A stretch of DNA of 5,988 nucleotides from NCBI GenBank assembly GCA_012799845.1, contig JAAZKL010000414.1, forward strand, positions 1 through 5,988, written 5' to 3'. Both the position numbers and the translations under genes were made by a program. The notes beneath the pieces were generated by a model. That model was given only the letters and a program-made list of their open reading frames with translations, was not told the DNA's origin and made no database searches. This DNA is from Clostridiaceae bacterium (GTDB taxonomy: Bacteria; Bacillota; Clostridia; Acetivibrionales; DTU013). Below are positions 1-5,737 of the stretch, piece after piece; within the stretch, counting starts at the first letter, position 1, and every line of letters starts with the position of its first letter.

Positions 1-135
1 AAATACGCCGAAACTCTTGCGATACAGAAGGTCACCGGTGAGCCGCCAAGCCAGGAGATCATGGACTGCTTCAGCGAGGCTCTTGATTATTTAGACTTCA
101 ATGATGAGACAGTGAAGGGCATTATCACCGCAGGG
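1..135 (+). pseudogene. Upstream, frame-shifted part of the unknown gene that continues at 198-1154
   Basis: Frame 1 is open from the left edge and reads KYAETLAIQKVTGEPPSQE, then DYLDFNDETVKGIITAG, a helical, soluble, coding-like sequence. It then runs into an unconvincing Arg/Trp-rich stretch and stops at 214-216. From base 135 the coding character moves to frame 3, which reads AYANASGKTLEEIEADRG and joins in frame the ORF starting at 198. One missing base in the GGG at 133-135 would restore a single ORF. I therefore read this as the same gene as the next entry, either carrying a one-base deletion or containing a sequencing error. The true start lies outside the window. I do not recognise the family. 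Confidence 0.6.
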
Positions 136-197
136 CATATGCAAACGCAAGCGGCAAGACCCTGGAGGAGATCGAAGCGGACAGGGGGCTTCGGAAC

Positions 198-1154
198 ATG
201 CTTGACAGTCAGGTGATCAATGAGATCAAGCGTAAGTTTATGATCCGGTATGCAAATCCGCCTGAGATCGAGGCGGAAAGGGCCCGTATAAGAGAGATGC
301 TGGCTACTTTTGATGCATATGGACTGTTGTCATGGAATAATATGCTCGGTTTTCCCGTGGAAATGGAGTATGCAGACAGAATCGATTCGCTGATGAGAAT
401 ACGCGACAATATCATTGATATCGTTGGCGGCGACCTCTCGGCGTTTGGCGATAAAGACTATATGATTGAAGGCAACCTGGCTGAAGCCATCTATAAATGG
501 CTGGAATTCCGTAAGGACAGGGCGAAATTCTACGACTGGATGCGGGAGAAGGGGTATCTTGCAAGCCCGAAGGAGACGATCGGTTATTGGAAGCTCGTGC
601 GGTCGTTTGATAATAAATACGAGACAAGTGCGGCTGATGAAGCCTATTCAAGCACATGGAGCGGCGGCGGCGGAAGCTACACTTATCGCTGTGTGGTCAC
701 ATATGACGGCTTTGCCTATATTGGCAGAACGCATGACAGCTGTAATGGTGAATTTGTTGAGAATAAAGGAACGGCAAGTGCGCCAAAGGACAGTTATATG
801 GGAGGGGAGCAAGTAAAAATCGACATGAAGATCACGGCTTCGACCTCATCCGATATCTGCTACCATCTTGGTGCTTCGATGGGAGCAAGCATAACTGCCG
901 TGAACAAAGACGACCCGTTTGTTAACTACGGTACAGACACGGATCTGTGGGAAGTGGCCGAAAATCCTCAAAGAGGCAGCATCGCAACGGAAAAGAACGA
1001 TACTAATACGGGATATCGGGGTGATAGTATCACGGTAGGCGGCGAAATGCCGAGCGGTTATGAGAACGGAGATAAAGTCTATATCTTTATTTGGTTCGGC
1101 GGCGGGAATAACATCATAAAGACAGCTTATGAATACGAGTGGGTCCGGAAATAA
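198..1154 (+). CDS. Hypothetical protein, helical N-terminal part plus beta-rich C-terminal domain (5' partial)
   Basis: I do not recognise the family. From the ATG at 198 the ORF encodes 318 residues. Residues 1-145 look helical and charged, with many Arg/Glu/Lys and aromatic residues (for example YKWLEFRKDRAKFYDWMREK). A flexible SGGGGS linker follows at 155-160. Residues 161-318 are rich in beta-type sequence, Gly, Thr and aromatics, with three Cys (165, 182, 221), and end in YEYEWVRK. No signal peptide or membrane segment is visible. The ATG at 198 has an AGGGGG nine bases upstream, but coding-like sequence continues in frame back to about base 135 and, after a one-base shift, to the left edge. 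It is therefore probably an internal Met rather than the real start. The gene converges on the SLH surface-protein gene and shares a terminator region with it. Confidence 0.7.
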   Translation: MLDSQVINEIKRKFMIRYANPPEIEAERARIREMLATFDAYGLLSWNNMLGFPVEMEYADRIDSLMRIRDNIIDIVGGDLSAFGDKDYMIEGNLAEAIYKWLEFRKDRAKFYDWMREKGYLASPKETIGYWKLVRSFDNKYETSAADEAYSSTWSGGGGSYTYRCVVTYDGFAYIGRTHDSCNGEFVENKGTASAPKDSYMGGEQVKIDMKITASTSSDICYHLGASMGASITAVNKDDPFVNYGTDTDLWEVAENPQRGSIATEKNDTNTGYRGDSITVGGEMPSGYENGDKVYIFIWFGGGNNIIKTAYEYEWVRK

Positions 1155-1254
1155 ACAGCGGGGGTTTATGACAAAATGACCGCTTTCCCCGGCGCACGTT
1201 TTTGCGGAAAGTGCGGCACGGCCTTATAAATCGAATATAATGCTCTTTGAGTGG

Positions 1255-1291
1255 GAAAGGCCGCAGCAAGACTTAATTGCTGCGGCCTTTC
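1255..1291. terminator. Bidirectional Rho-independent-type terminator between convergent genes
   Basis: A perfect 15-bp inverted repeat (GAAAGGCCGCAGCAA / TTGCTGCGGCCTTTC) encloses a 7-base GACTTAA loop. The GC-rich core is flanked by AAA on one arm and TTT on the other, so transcripts of either strand end in a short U stretch. It lies 15 bases past the stop of the minus-strand SLH gene and about 100 bases past the stop of the plus-strand gene at 1154. Its position fits best as the terminator of the SLH gene, and it can also stop readthrough from the left. Confidence 0.85.
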
Positions 1292-1306
1292 AGCATTTAT
1301 TGCATA

Positions 1307-2551
1307 TTATCTGTTCAATAAGTTATACAGCACTTGTGCCATTTCCGCGCGGGTCGTAGTGGCAGTCGGGGCGAGCTTGCCGCCGCTTCCGCTGATCATG
1401 CCGGTTTCCACGAGCAGCTTCATGGCTTCATACGCCCAGGAGGCTATTTTGTCTGCGTCGCTGAAGTCGGAGAGCTTGTTGCCCGAATCGCCCGCAGGCA
1501 GTTGCCCTGTGACTTTAAGCGCATTGTACAGCAGCGTGAACATCTCCTGGCGGGTGATCTCTTTCAGGGGAGAGTACATGTTGTTGCCTGTGCCGTTTGA
1601 GATGCCCAGCCGTTTTGCCGCTGCAAGGTAGCCGGTGTAATATGCGTTGCCGGCGTCCGCGAAATTGTCCTTCGGGTCGGGATCCACATCAGGTTCTATA
1701 CCGTATGCTCTCATGAGCATGACTATGTAAAACTTCCCTTCTTCTTCATTCATAACGAAATACAGGGTTTCTGCGGAGGCTCTGCTGGTGTTGTCGGTGC
1801 AGTTTGTGATCGTTCCTCCGAACTCCTCATGATTTGATCCAACTATGCCACCGATATTGGAATCAGATCTGTCGGGCAGGCAGCAGTAAGCGGTGCTGTC
1901 CGCGATCACTCCTGCGTTAGATCCTGTAATACCGCCGATTTCACAATTGCTGAAGCCGGAAAAGTTGCCGTTTGTTGTGCAGGCCGTAATCGTTCCGAGG
2001 TTATATCCGTTGATTCCTCCGACAATGCAGAATTCTCCGCCCGTTATGACGCCGCTTGCGCTGCAGTTTTCAATCGTTCCGCCGTTATGTCCGCTGATTC
2101 CACTGACAGTGCAGTATTCTCCGCCCTCTATGATGCCGCTTGTGCTGCAGTTTTTGATCATACCCGAGTTAGACCCTGCAATACCGCCGACAACAGAATA
2201 CCCGGGACAGGAAATGATGCCGCTTACACTGCAGTTTTCAATCGTACCCTCATTATATGCTGCCAGTGCGCCGACATAATCAGAGCTCCAGGTAACTATA
2301 TTTACGTCTGTAAGGTTGATATTCTTCAGTTCTGCATCTTCTCCAACATTGCCGAAAAGCCCTGCTGACAGCAATTCGCCGGAATTGATAACAAGATGGG
2401 ATATTTTGTATCCGCCGCCGTCATATGAACCTGTAAACAGTTCCACAGGATCCCAGTTACAACCGTCGGGATAACCGCTCCTGGCGTCATCAGGGTCCGG
2501 AAGAACTATATCTGCTGTCTGGTGAATACAAGACGGAACTGGCAAAGGCAA
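1307..2551 (-). CDS. Cell-surface protein with GLUG repeats and C-terminal S-layer homology domains, 5'-truncated
   Basis: The ORF encodes 414 residues. Residues 12-70 (TADIVLPDPDD, then SYDGGGYKISHLVI and AGLFGNV) are the usual lead-in to a GLUG beta-helix. Six GLUG repeats start at residues 93, 121, 149, 177, 205 and 233, exactly 28 residues apart. SLH domains follow: a remnant at about 271-285 (YIVMLMRAYGIEPD), one at 296-346 (DAGNAYYTGYLAAAKRLGIS) and one at 362-412 (SWAYEAMKLLVETG). SLH domains of this family bind pyruvylated secondary cell-wall polymer, so the intact protein would sit on a Gram-positive surface. The predicted start is a TTG with no ribosome binding site. The first 11 residues are antisense to the neighbouring AAA+ gene, and no signal peptide is present. 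The true 5' end is therefore missing, and this copy is probably not exported or expressed as it stands. Confidence 0.88.
   Translation of the reverse strand: MPLPVPSCIHQTADIVLPDPDDARSGYPDGCNWDPVELFTGSYDGGGYKISHLVINSGELLSAGLFGNVGEDAELKNINLTDVNIVTWSSDYVGALAAYNEGTIENCSVSGIISCPGYSVVGGIAGSNSGMIKNCSTSGIIEGGEYCTVSGISGHNGGTIENCSASGVITGGEFCIVGGINGYNLGTITACTTNGNFSGFSNCEIGGITGSNAGVIADSTAYCCLPDRSDSNIGGIVGSNHEEFGGTITNCTDNTSRASAETLYFVMNEEEGKFYIVMLMRAYGIEPDVDPDPKDNFADAGNAYYTGYLAAAKRLGISNGTGNNMYSPLKEITRQEMFTLLYNALKVTGQLPAGDSGNKLSDFSDADKIASWAYEAMKLLVETGMISGSGGKLAPTATTTRAEMAQVLYNLLNR
1811..2275 (-). repeat. Six GLUG-type repeats, 84-bp (28-residue) period
   Basis: Consecutive units begin with V/I-G-G-I-x-G-x-N-x-G-x-I-x-N-C. 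Starts are at residues 93, 121, 149, 177, 205 and 233 of the surface protein, with no insertions until the last unit, which has extra residues (HEEFGG). GLUG repeats are known to form right-handed beta-helix rungs in extracellular adhesins. Cysteines recur at 107/135/163/191 and at 147/175/203, one or two per rung. The period is also visible in the DNA, for example in the recurring CTGCAGTTTTCAATCGT-like and CCGCCG blocks on the plus strand. Confidence 0.85.
2507..2535. other. Head-to-head breakpoint between two truncated genes
   Basis: Homology of the minus-strand GLUG/SLH protein can be followed to its TADIVL motif, which reaches 2518. Homology of the plus-strand AAA+ module begins at the GKT-TELAKA part of Walker A, around 2521-2535. 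No intergenic DNA, promoter, ribosome binding site or signal-peptide coding region lies between them. The upstream parts of two divergent genes have thus been lost at one point. This is either a deletion or inversion join in the genome or a chimeric assembly. No insertion-sequence end or direct repeat is obvious at the join. Confidence 0.75.
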
Positions 2552-2598
2552 TTGCGGAACTGATATTCGGAGATGAGAATTTTGTTGTCCGTTTCGAT

Positions 2599-3351
2599 AT
2601 GAGCGAGTACCAGCAAAGCCATTCCGACCAGAGGCTGCTCGGAGCGCCTCCCGGATATATCGGTTACGGCGCCGGAGGTCAACTCACGAACGCCGTGAAG
2701 GAAAAACCGTTCTCCGTCCTGCTTTTTGACGAAATAGACAAGGACCACCCGTCTATACTGGACAAGTTCCTGCAGATCCTGGAGGACGGCCGCATGACTG
2801 ACTCAACGGGTGAAACTGTATACTTTTCCGAAACACTGATAATCTTCACCAGCAATCTCGGCATGATGGACACCGATGTGTCGAGCGGCATCAGGTACCA
2901 GAATATAACCATGGATATGTCATACCCTGAAATCGAGGAAAAAGTACCGGACTCCATTAAGAATTTCTTCAGTTTCCAGATCGGCAGGCCGGAACTGCTC
3001 AACCGCATAGGCAACAACTTCGTCGTGTTCGACTTTATCCGCGAAGGCGTAGTTGACGAAATCCTCCGCAGCCAGATTTCCAGGATCAAAAAGAATCTGC
3101 TTGATGAGAAGGGCATTACCCTTGAATTGTCGGACGAGTATTACTCCCAGCTTTATGCCAGGGCAAAGGGCAACCTGGTCAACGGCGGCCGCGGTATCGG
3201 CAATATGGTTGAGAGCCACCTGATCAACCCCCTTTCACGCACTCTTGTCATGAAGCACATCGAGGAGGGCTCTGTCCTGGAGATAACAAGCATGGATGAG
3301 AGAGGCTCGCTTTTGTACGATATAACGATGTTGGATAAAGGGCGGGAGTAA
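2599..3351 (+). CDS. ClpA/ClpB-type AAA+ ATPase, C-terminal (D2) module, 5'-truncated
   Basis: The protein matches the second ATPase module of Clp/Hsp100 unfoldases, which thread proteins through a hexameric ring using ATP. Counting from the ATG at 2599: RFDMSEY continues from upstream, the pore loop GYIGYGAGG is at 19-27, Walker B VLLFDEID at 40-47 and sensor 1 TSN at 84-86. The arginine-finger region GRPELLNRI is at 129-137 and sensor 2 GGRG at 196-199, followed by the small C-terminal domain. Homology extends in frame upstream to about 2521 (KTELAKAIAEL), where Walker A is incomplete or altered: it reads SGEYKT where GVGKT is expected. No GTG or TTG start is available upstream, and the ATG at 2599 has no ribosome binding site. 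The N-terminal domains and first half of Walker A are lost at the breakpoint, so ATP binding by this product is doubtful. Assignment as ClpA, ClpB, ClpC or a specialised relative is not possible. Confidence 0.88.
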   Translation: MSEYQQSHSDQRLLGAPPGYIGYGAGGQLTNAVKEKPFSVLLFDEIDKDHPSILDKFLQILEDGRMTDSTGETVYFSETLIIFTSNLGMMDTDVSSGIRYQNITMDMSYPEIEEKVPDSIKNFFSFQIGRPELLNRIGNNFVVFDFIREGVVDEILRSQISRIKKNLLDEKGITLELSDEYYSQLYARAKGNLVNGGRGIGNMVESHLINPLSRTLVMKHIEEGSVLEITSMDERGSLLYDITMLDKGRE

Positions 3352-3356
3352 ATCCA

Positions 3357-3575
3357 ATGATCCAACCTATCAGGAGTGTTACCCTCATCTCCAGTTTGGT
3401 CCTCTTTGAAGGGTTCAGGTATTTTACTCCACTATGCATGGTTTCAGACATAAAACGTCATCATGTTTCCGGGAACAGGGATTATATGATTTTCAGCAAC
3501 AATCAGTTCTATCAATTCGACACATGTGGAGGCGATAACACCACTTGTCAGAGATGTGTAATGAAATGTTGCTGA
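3357..3575 (+). CDS. Doubtful small Cys-rich ORF, 72 residues
   Basis: This ORF starts five bases after the AAA+ stop codon. GGGCGGGAG lies at 3340-3348, eight bases from the ATG, which is an acceptable ribosome binding site. The product has no recognised family. Its end is Cys-rich (DTCGGDNTTCQRCVMKCC), which is arresting but could be chance. Against it, the minus strand here also has open frames of similar length, and the 3' end of the ORF coincides with one arm of an inverted repeat. I list it because the start signal is real enough to test, not because I believe it is a gene. Confidence 0.22.
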   Translation: MIQPIRSVTLISSLVLFEGFRYFTPLCMVSDIKRHHVSGNRDYMIFSNNQFYQFDTCGGDNTTCQRCVMKCC

Positions 3576-3682
3576 GTTGCCTCCATTCACGTTGAGACAG
3601 CGGTGTGGTTGTGTTATTCTGTTGATTAAGAGAATCATGTCGGAAATTATAACGAAAAACTCCCGACTGCCGATCGACCTTG

Positions 3683-3690
3683 AAAGGAAG
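3683..3690 (+). promoter_or_regulatory. Ribosome binding site deciding the toroid-protein start
   Basis: AAAGGAAG lies six bases before the ATG at 3697. The two in-frame alternative ATGs upstream (3577 and 3637) lack a comparable purine run at the right distance, and the residues they would add (MPPFTLRQRCGCVIL and so on) do not look like part of the domain. Confidence 0.65.
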
Positions 3691-3696
3691 TGCGGT

Positions 3697-4623
3697 ATGA
3701 GTGTATTTCAGGTAATTGACCGGATCCAGGAGCTGTCTCCCTGTGCCGCGGTCAGATACAGGATAAAGAGGATGCTCGGGCAGGAAATCGACCCGGAACT
3801 GTTTGATGAATTCTATAACAGCAAGTGGGTCGAATTATTGAAGAAAAACCAGCTCGATGACGGCGGGTACGGGAGGTTCCATTCCCGGGACTCTAAAGTC
3901 AGGCAGAAGTATCCGACTACTGAACATGCAGTGGATTCGATGAAAATGCTGGACATCCGGCGCGGGAATCCATTAGTGGATAAGCTGTGTGATTACATGG
4001 AGAAAATTTTGAAGAAAGAAGTTGAATGGCCCGACGGCTTTGAGAGGAATATATGGTACAGGCCCGCTCAACCCCTGTTTACGGCTTCCATGCTTTCGAT
4101 ATTTGGATCGGATCGCAGGGAATATATCGAAGTGTTCGATTGCTGGCATACTATTCTGAAGGAAGCATTTGCAGATGGTGAATATAACAGGGACAGGACA
4201 AACAAAATATCGAAAGAAATATTGGGTTGCGATATTGACGGAAGTTATATCGGGCTCAATTCGATCTATCCCATCGAGTTGTTCAGCAACATGCAGGCGA
4301 AAATAAGCGGCGAGTTAAAGCAAAATTACCTGAAATGGCTGCATCACAGCGGTAAATTAATATGCTATACCGGCGTTGTGTTGAATCGGGGTTTCAATAA
4401 CGATTTTTCCGGACTTTATAAGGTGTATTTTATTCTTTCCAGCTTTTCATGTTTCAAAACAGAGTTTGAAGAGGAAATGGGCTGCCTGCTGGAGAAAAGG
4501 GACAGGGACGGCTTCTGGAATTTCGGGAAAGACTTCGCATGTCAGAAATTATCGGATGATTGGAGAAGCCAGGACAGAATGAATATCGATCATACTATTT
4601 TGGCTTTGCTGCTGTTTGGATAA
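3697..4623 (+). CDS. Prenyltransferase/squalene-cyclase-like alpha/alpha-toroid protein of unknown function
   Basis: From the ATG at 3697 the product has 308 residues. Near the N-terminus, WVELLKKNQLDDGGYGRFH (44-62) resembles the QW-type motif of terpenoid-cyclase/prenyltransferase toroids. PTTEHAVDSMKML (73-85) follows. A second such motif, LLEKRDRDGFWNFG (264-277), lies near the C-terminus, which ends LSDDWRSQDRMNIDHTILALLLF. I recall this architecture from uncharacterised Firmicutes proteins annotated as squalene oxidase/prenyltransferase-like. A DXDD protonation motif typical of class II cyclases is not evident, so an enzymatic role in terpene cyclisation should not be assumed. No signal peptide or clear membrane helix is seen, so it is probably cytoplasmic. 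The kinase gene follows 55 bases downstream on the same strand. Confidence 0.75.
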   Translation: MSVFQVIDRIQELSPCAAVRYRIKRMLGQEIDPELFDEFYNSKWVELLKKNQLDDGGYGRFHSRDSKVRQKYPTTEHAVDSMKMLDIRRGNPLVDKLCDYMEKILKKEVEWPDGFERNIWYRPAQPLFTASMLSIFGSDRREYIEVFDCWHTILKEAFADGEYNRDRTNKISKEILGCDIDGSYIGLNSIYPIELFSNMQAKISGELKQNYLKWLHHSGKLICYTGVVLNRGFNNDFSGLYKVYFILSSFSCFKTEFEEEMGCLLEKRDRDGFWNFGKDFACQKLSDDWRSQDRMNIDHTILALLLFG

Positions 4624-4663
4624 TAATTTATATATTGCGGAGTGACAGGGCGATTTGATTTGT

Positions 4664-4671
4664 AAAGGTGG
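4664..4671 (+). promoter_or_regulatory. Ribosome binding site for the GTG-started kinase gene
   Basis: AAAGGTGG stands seven bases before the GTG at 4679. It supports this GTG rather than an internal codon as the start, because the Walker A strand begins only about seven residues later and would be lost with a later start. Confidence 0.7.
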
Positions 4672-4678
4672 TTAATAC

Positions 4679-5257
4679 GTGAATATTGATAGAAACTGGA
4701 CAGTTTTATTTATTGGCGGTTCTTCAGGAACGGGCAAATCAAGCATAGCTTATGAAATTGCCCGATTTTATGGCGTGAATGTCCTGGAAGCAGATGATGT
4801 TCACCTGGCTGTAGAAACGGTTACGACAAAGGAGGGTTTTCCTGCAATACATTATTGGGATACCGGTGTGAATTGGAAAGATATCGGAGTTGACGGCAAT
4901 GTAAAATGGTTGATCGATGTAAGCAAAGAAATGGTTCCGGTATTAAAAGCGCTTGCAAACAGGCATCTTGAAGAAAAACTGCCTGTTATTATTGAGGGAG
5001 ATTTTATTTTTCCCGAATTTACATTATCATTTAATGATCCGGAGGTAAAATCTATTTTTATTTATGAACCGGACATTAATCAAATAATGCAGAATTATCT
5101 GTCAAGGGAAGGCGGCCAGTTACAACAGTACAGAGCCGAAATAAGCATAGCATATGGGAAATGGATTGCAGATACCTGCAGGCAGAATAACATCAGAGTA
5201 ATTGAGGCAAGACCTTGGGATACTGCTTTATCGAGGGCTATAGAAAGTCTGTTGTAA
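4679..5257 (+). CDS. Small P-loop NTPase, kinase-like (2-phosphoglycerate kinase/AAA_33-like)
   Basis: The GTG-started product of 192 residues has a near N-terminal Walker A, GGSSGTGKSS (13-22), directly after a hydrophobic strand. LEADD (36-40) fits the substrate-side acidic segment of small-molecule kinases. VIIEGDFIFPEF (103-114) fits a Walker-B-like strand, SIFIYEPD (125-132) is a core strand, and a lid region with Arg follows (YLSREGG, 140-146). Size and motif order match the nucleoside/small-molecule kinase branch of P-loop proteins that includes zeta-toxin-like and 2-phosphoglycerate-kinase-like families. The substrate cannot be inferred. The gene is complete, has its own ribosome binding site and lies 55 bases after the toroid gene, probably in one transcript. 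By eye its composition is more AT-rich than the AAA+ gene upstream. Confidence 0.8.
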   Translation: MNIDRNWTVLFIGGSSGTGKSSIAYEIARFYGVNVLEADDVHLAVETVTTKEGFPAIHYWDTGVNWKDIGVDGNVKWLIDVSKEMVPVLKALANRHLEEKLPVIIEGDFIFPEFTLSFNDPEVKSIFIYEPDINQIMQNYLSREGGQLQQYRAEISIAYGKWIADTCRQNNIRVIEARPWDTALSRAIESLL

Positions 5258-5355
5258 CGTAACGCCTTGGTTGAGCATTGATACCCTTAATCGTATGACA
5301 GGAAGTTGCATGATGCACGTAATAAACAGAGCTTCAAAATGTCAGCGAGGAAACT

Positions 5356-5544
5356 GTGTGCTTTATGCAAGAAGAGTATATTTTATTTCTTGAGGATCAC
5401 GAAAAGTTCAGCAGCGCAGGAGCGGTCAGTTCCTATCCGGCATATATTGAACAGAGCGCTTTTATGCAGAGTGTGTCAGGAGTGATCTTCGGACATTATG
5501 CCGACTCGATCCCCGACGAATTGCTGCATTGCTTCTGTTTGTAA
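5356..5544 (+). pseudogene. Fragment of an S66 family (LD-carboxypeptidase/MccF-like) serine peptidase
   Basis: The 62-codon frame reads EEYILFLEDHEKF, then AVSSYPAYIEQSAF and VSGVIFGHYADSIPDELL. This matches a central to C-terminal segment of S66 peptidases of the MccF type, which typically show ILFLEDHEKF, AVSSYLAHIEQSGF and LIFGHY blocks. The intact enzymes are about 300-350 residues and use a Ser-His-Glu triad. Here the N-terminal nucleophile domain and the C-terminal His segment are absent, so the fragment cannot be active. No ribosome binding site fits the ATG at 5365 or the GTG at 5356. The homology ends within a few codons of the 28-bp repeat array, whose first degenerate copy supplies the stop codon. 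Confidence 0.72.
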
Positions 5545-5634
5545 CGAACAACGGAAATTTTTCTTTTTACCGGCGAACAACAGAATGATACTGTTTACCG
5601 GCGAACAACAGAATGATACTGTTTACTGACGAAC
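5538..5634. repeat. 28-bp direct tandem repeats, two perfect copies flanked by degenerate ones
   Basis: Two identical 28-bp units lie at 5566-5593 and 5594-5621; each begins TTTACCGGCGAACAACAG and ends ATACTG. A partial third copy, TTTACTGACGAAC, lies at 5622-5634. A degenerate copy, TTTGTAACGAACAACGGAAA, lies at 5538-5565 and keeps the CGAACAAC core with a one-base indel. There are no spacers and no dyad symmetry. The array begins exactly where the S66 peptidase homology is lost. Confidence 0.85.
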
Positions 5635-5658
5635 CCACCTTAAAAATATCTATTAAAG

Positions 5659-5737
5659 CCCGTTCACTAAATTAAAACCCGGTTTAATATATAAGAACGT
5701 AGCTTACTATATAAGAACCCGGTTTACTATATGAGAA
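5659..5737. repeat. 20-bp tandem array (three good copies, one degenerate) upstream of the last gene
   Basis: Copies lie at 5678-5697, 5698-5717 and 5718-5737, in strict 20-bp register, with consensus CCCGGTTTACTATATAAGAA. A 19-base degenerate copy, CCCGTTCACTAAATTAAAA, lies at 5659-5677. The period is close to two turns of DNA, so equivalent positions face the same side of the helix, as in operator or iteron arrays. The units also share the words TTTAC and GAAC with the 28-bp array to the left. The gene at 5795 begins 57 bases downstream. Confidence 0.8.

Larger units (their letters stand above)
3352..3696. other. 345-base gap with nested inverted repeats, content unresolved
   Basis: No protein family is recognised on either strand. 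The only structure I can support is a nested set of complementary segments. TCAGCAACA at 3493-3501 pairs with TGTTGCTGA at 3567-3575, ACACAT at 3520-3525 with ATGTGT at 3554-3559, and GTGG at 3526-3529 with CCAC at 3541-3544. GGAGGC at 3528-3533 can also pair with GCCTCC at 3579-3584. This could be a structured leader for the toroid gene or a decayed element. No clear promoter or terminator with a U tract is seen. Confidence 0.4.

Noticed and set aside
466..816. 116-codon plus-strand ORF inside the first gene
   Set aside because: It is an out-of-frame shadow with Arg/Trp/Thr-rich content; the overlapping frame from 198 has the coherent protein.
1180..1216. Second hairpin (CCGCTTTCC with GGAAAGTGCGG) as the terminator of the first gene
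   Set aside because: The stem is interrupted by a two-base bulge, has a 17-base loop, and no U tract follows; the hairpin at 1255-1291 is far better.
1893..2279. Plus-strand Pro/Leu-rich ORF opposite the surface protein
   Set aside because: It is the antisense of the GLUG repeats; its regular Pro-rich pattern is produced by the 84-bp period of the real minus-strand gene.
2679..3116. Minus-strand ORF opposite the AAA+ gene
   Set aside because: It is the complement of a well-conserved Clp module, and the translation is low-complexity Ser/Ile-rich.
3444..3638. Minus-strand 64-codon ORF in the gap after the AAA+ gene
   Set aside because: There is no ribosome binding site or recognisable family, and it ends without context; it is no better supported than the plus-strand ORF it overlaps.
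3577..3696. Upstream starts (ATG at 3577 or 3637) for the toroid protein
   Set aside because: Neither has a convincing ribosome binding site, and the extra residues look non-domain; the ATG at 3697 has AAAGGAAG at six bases.
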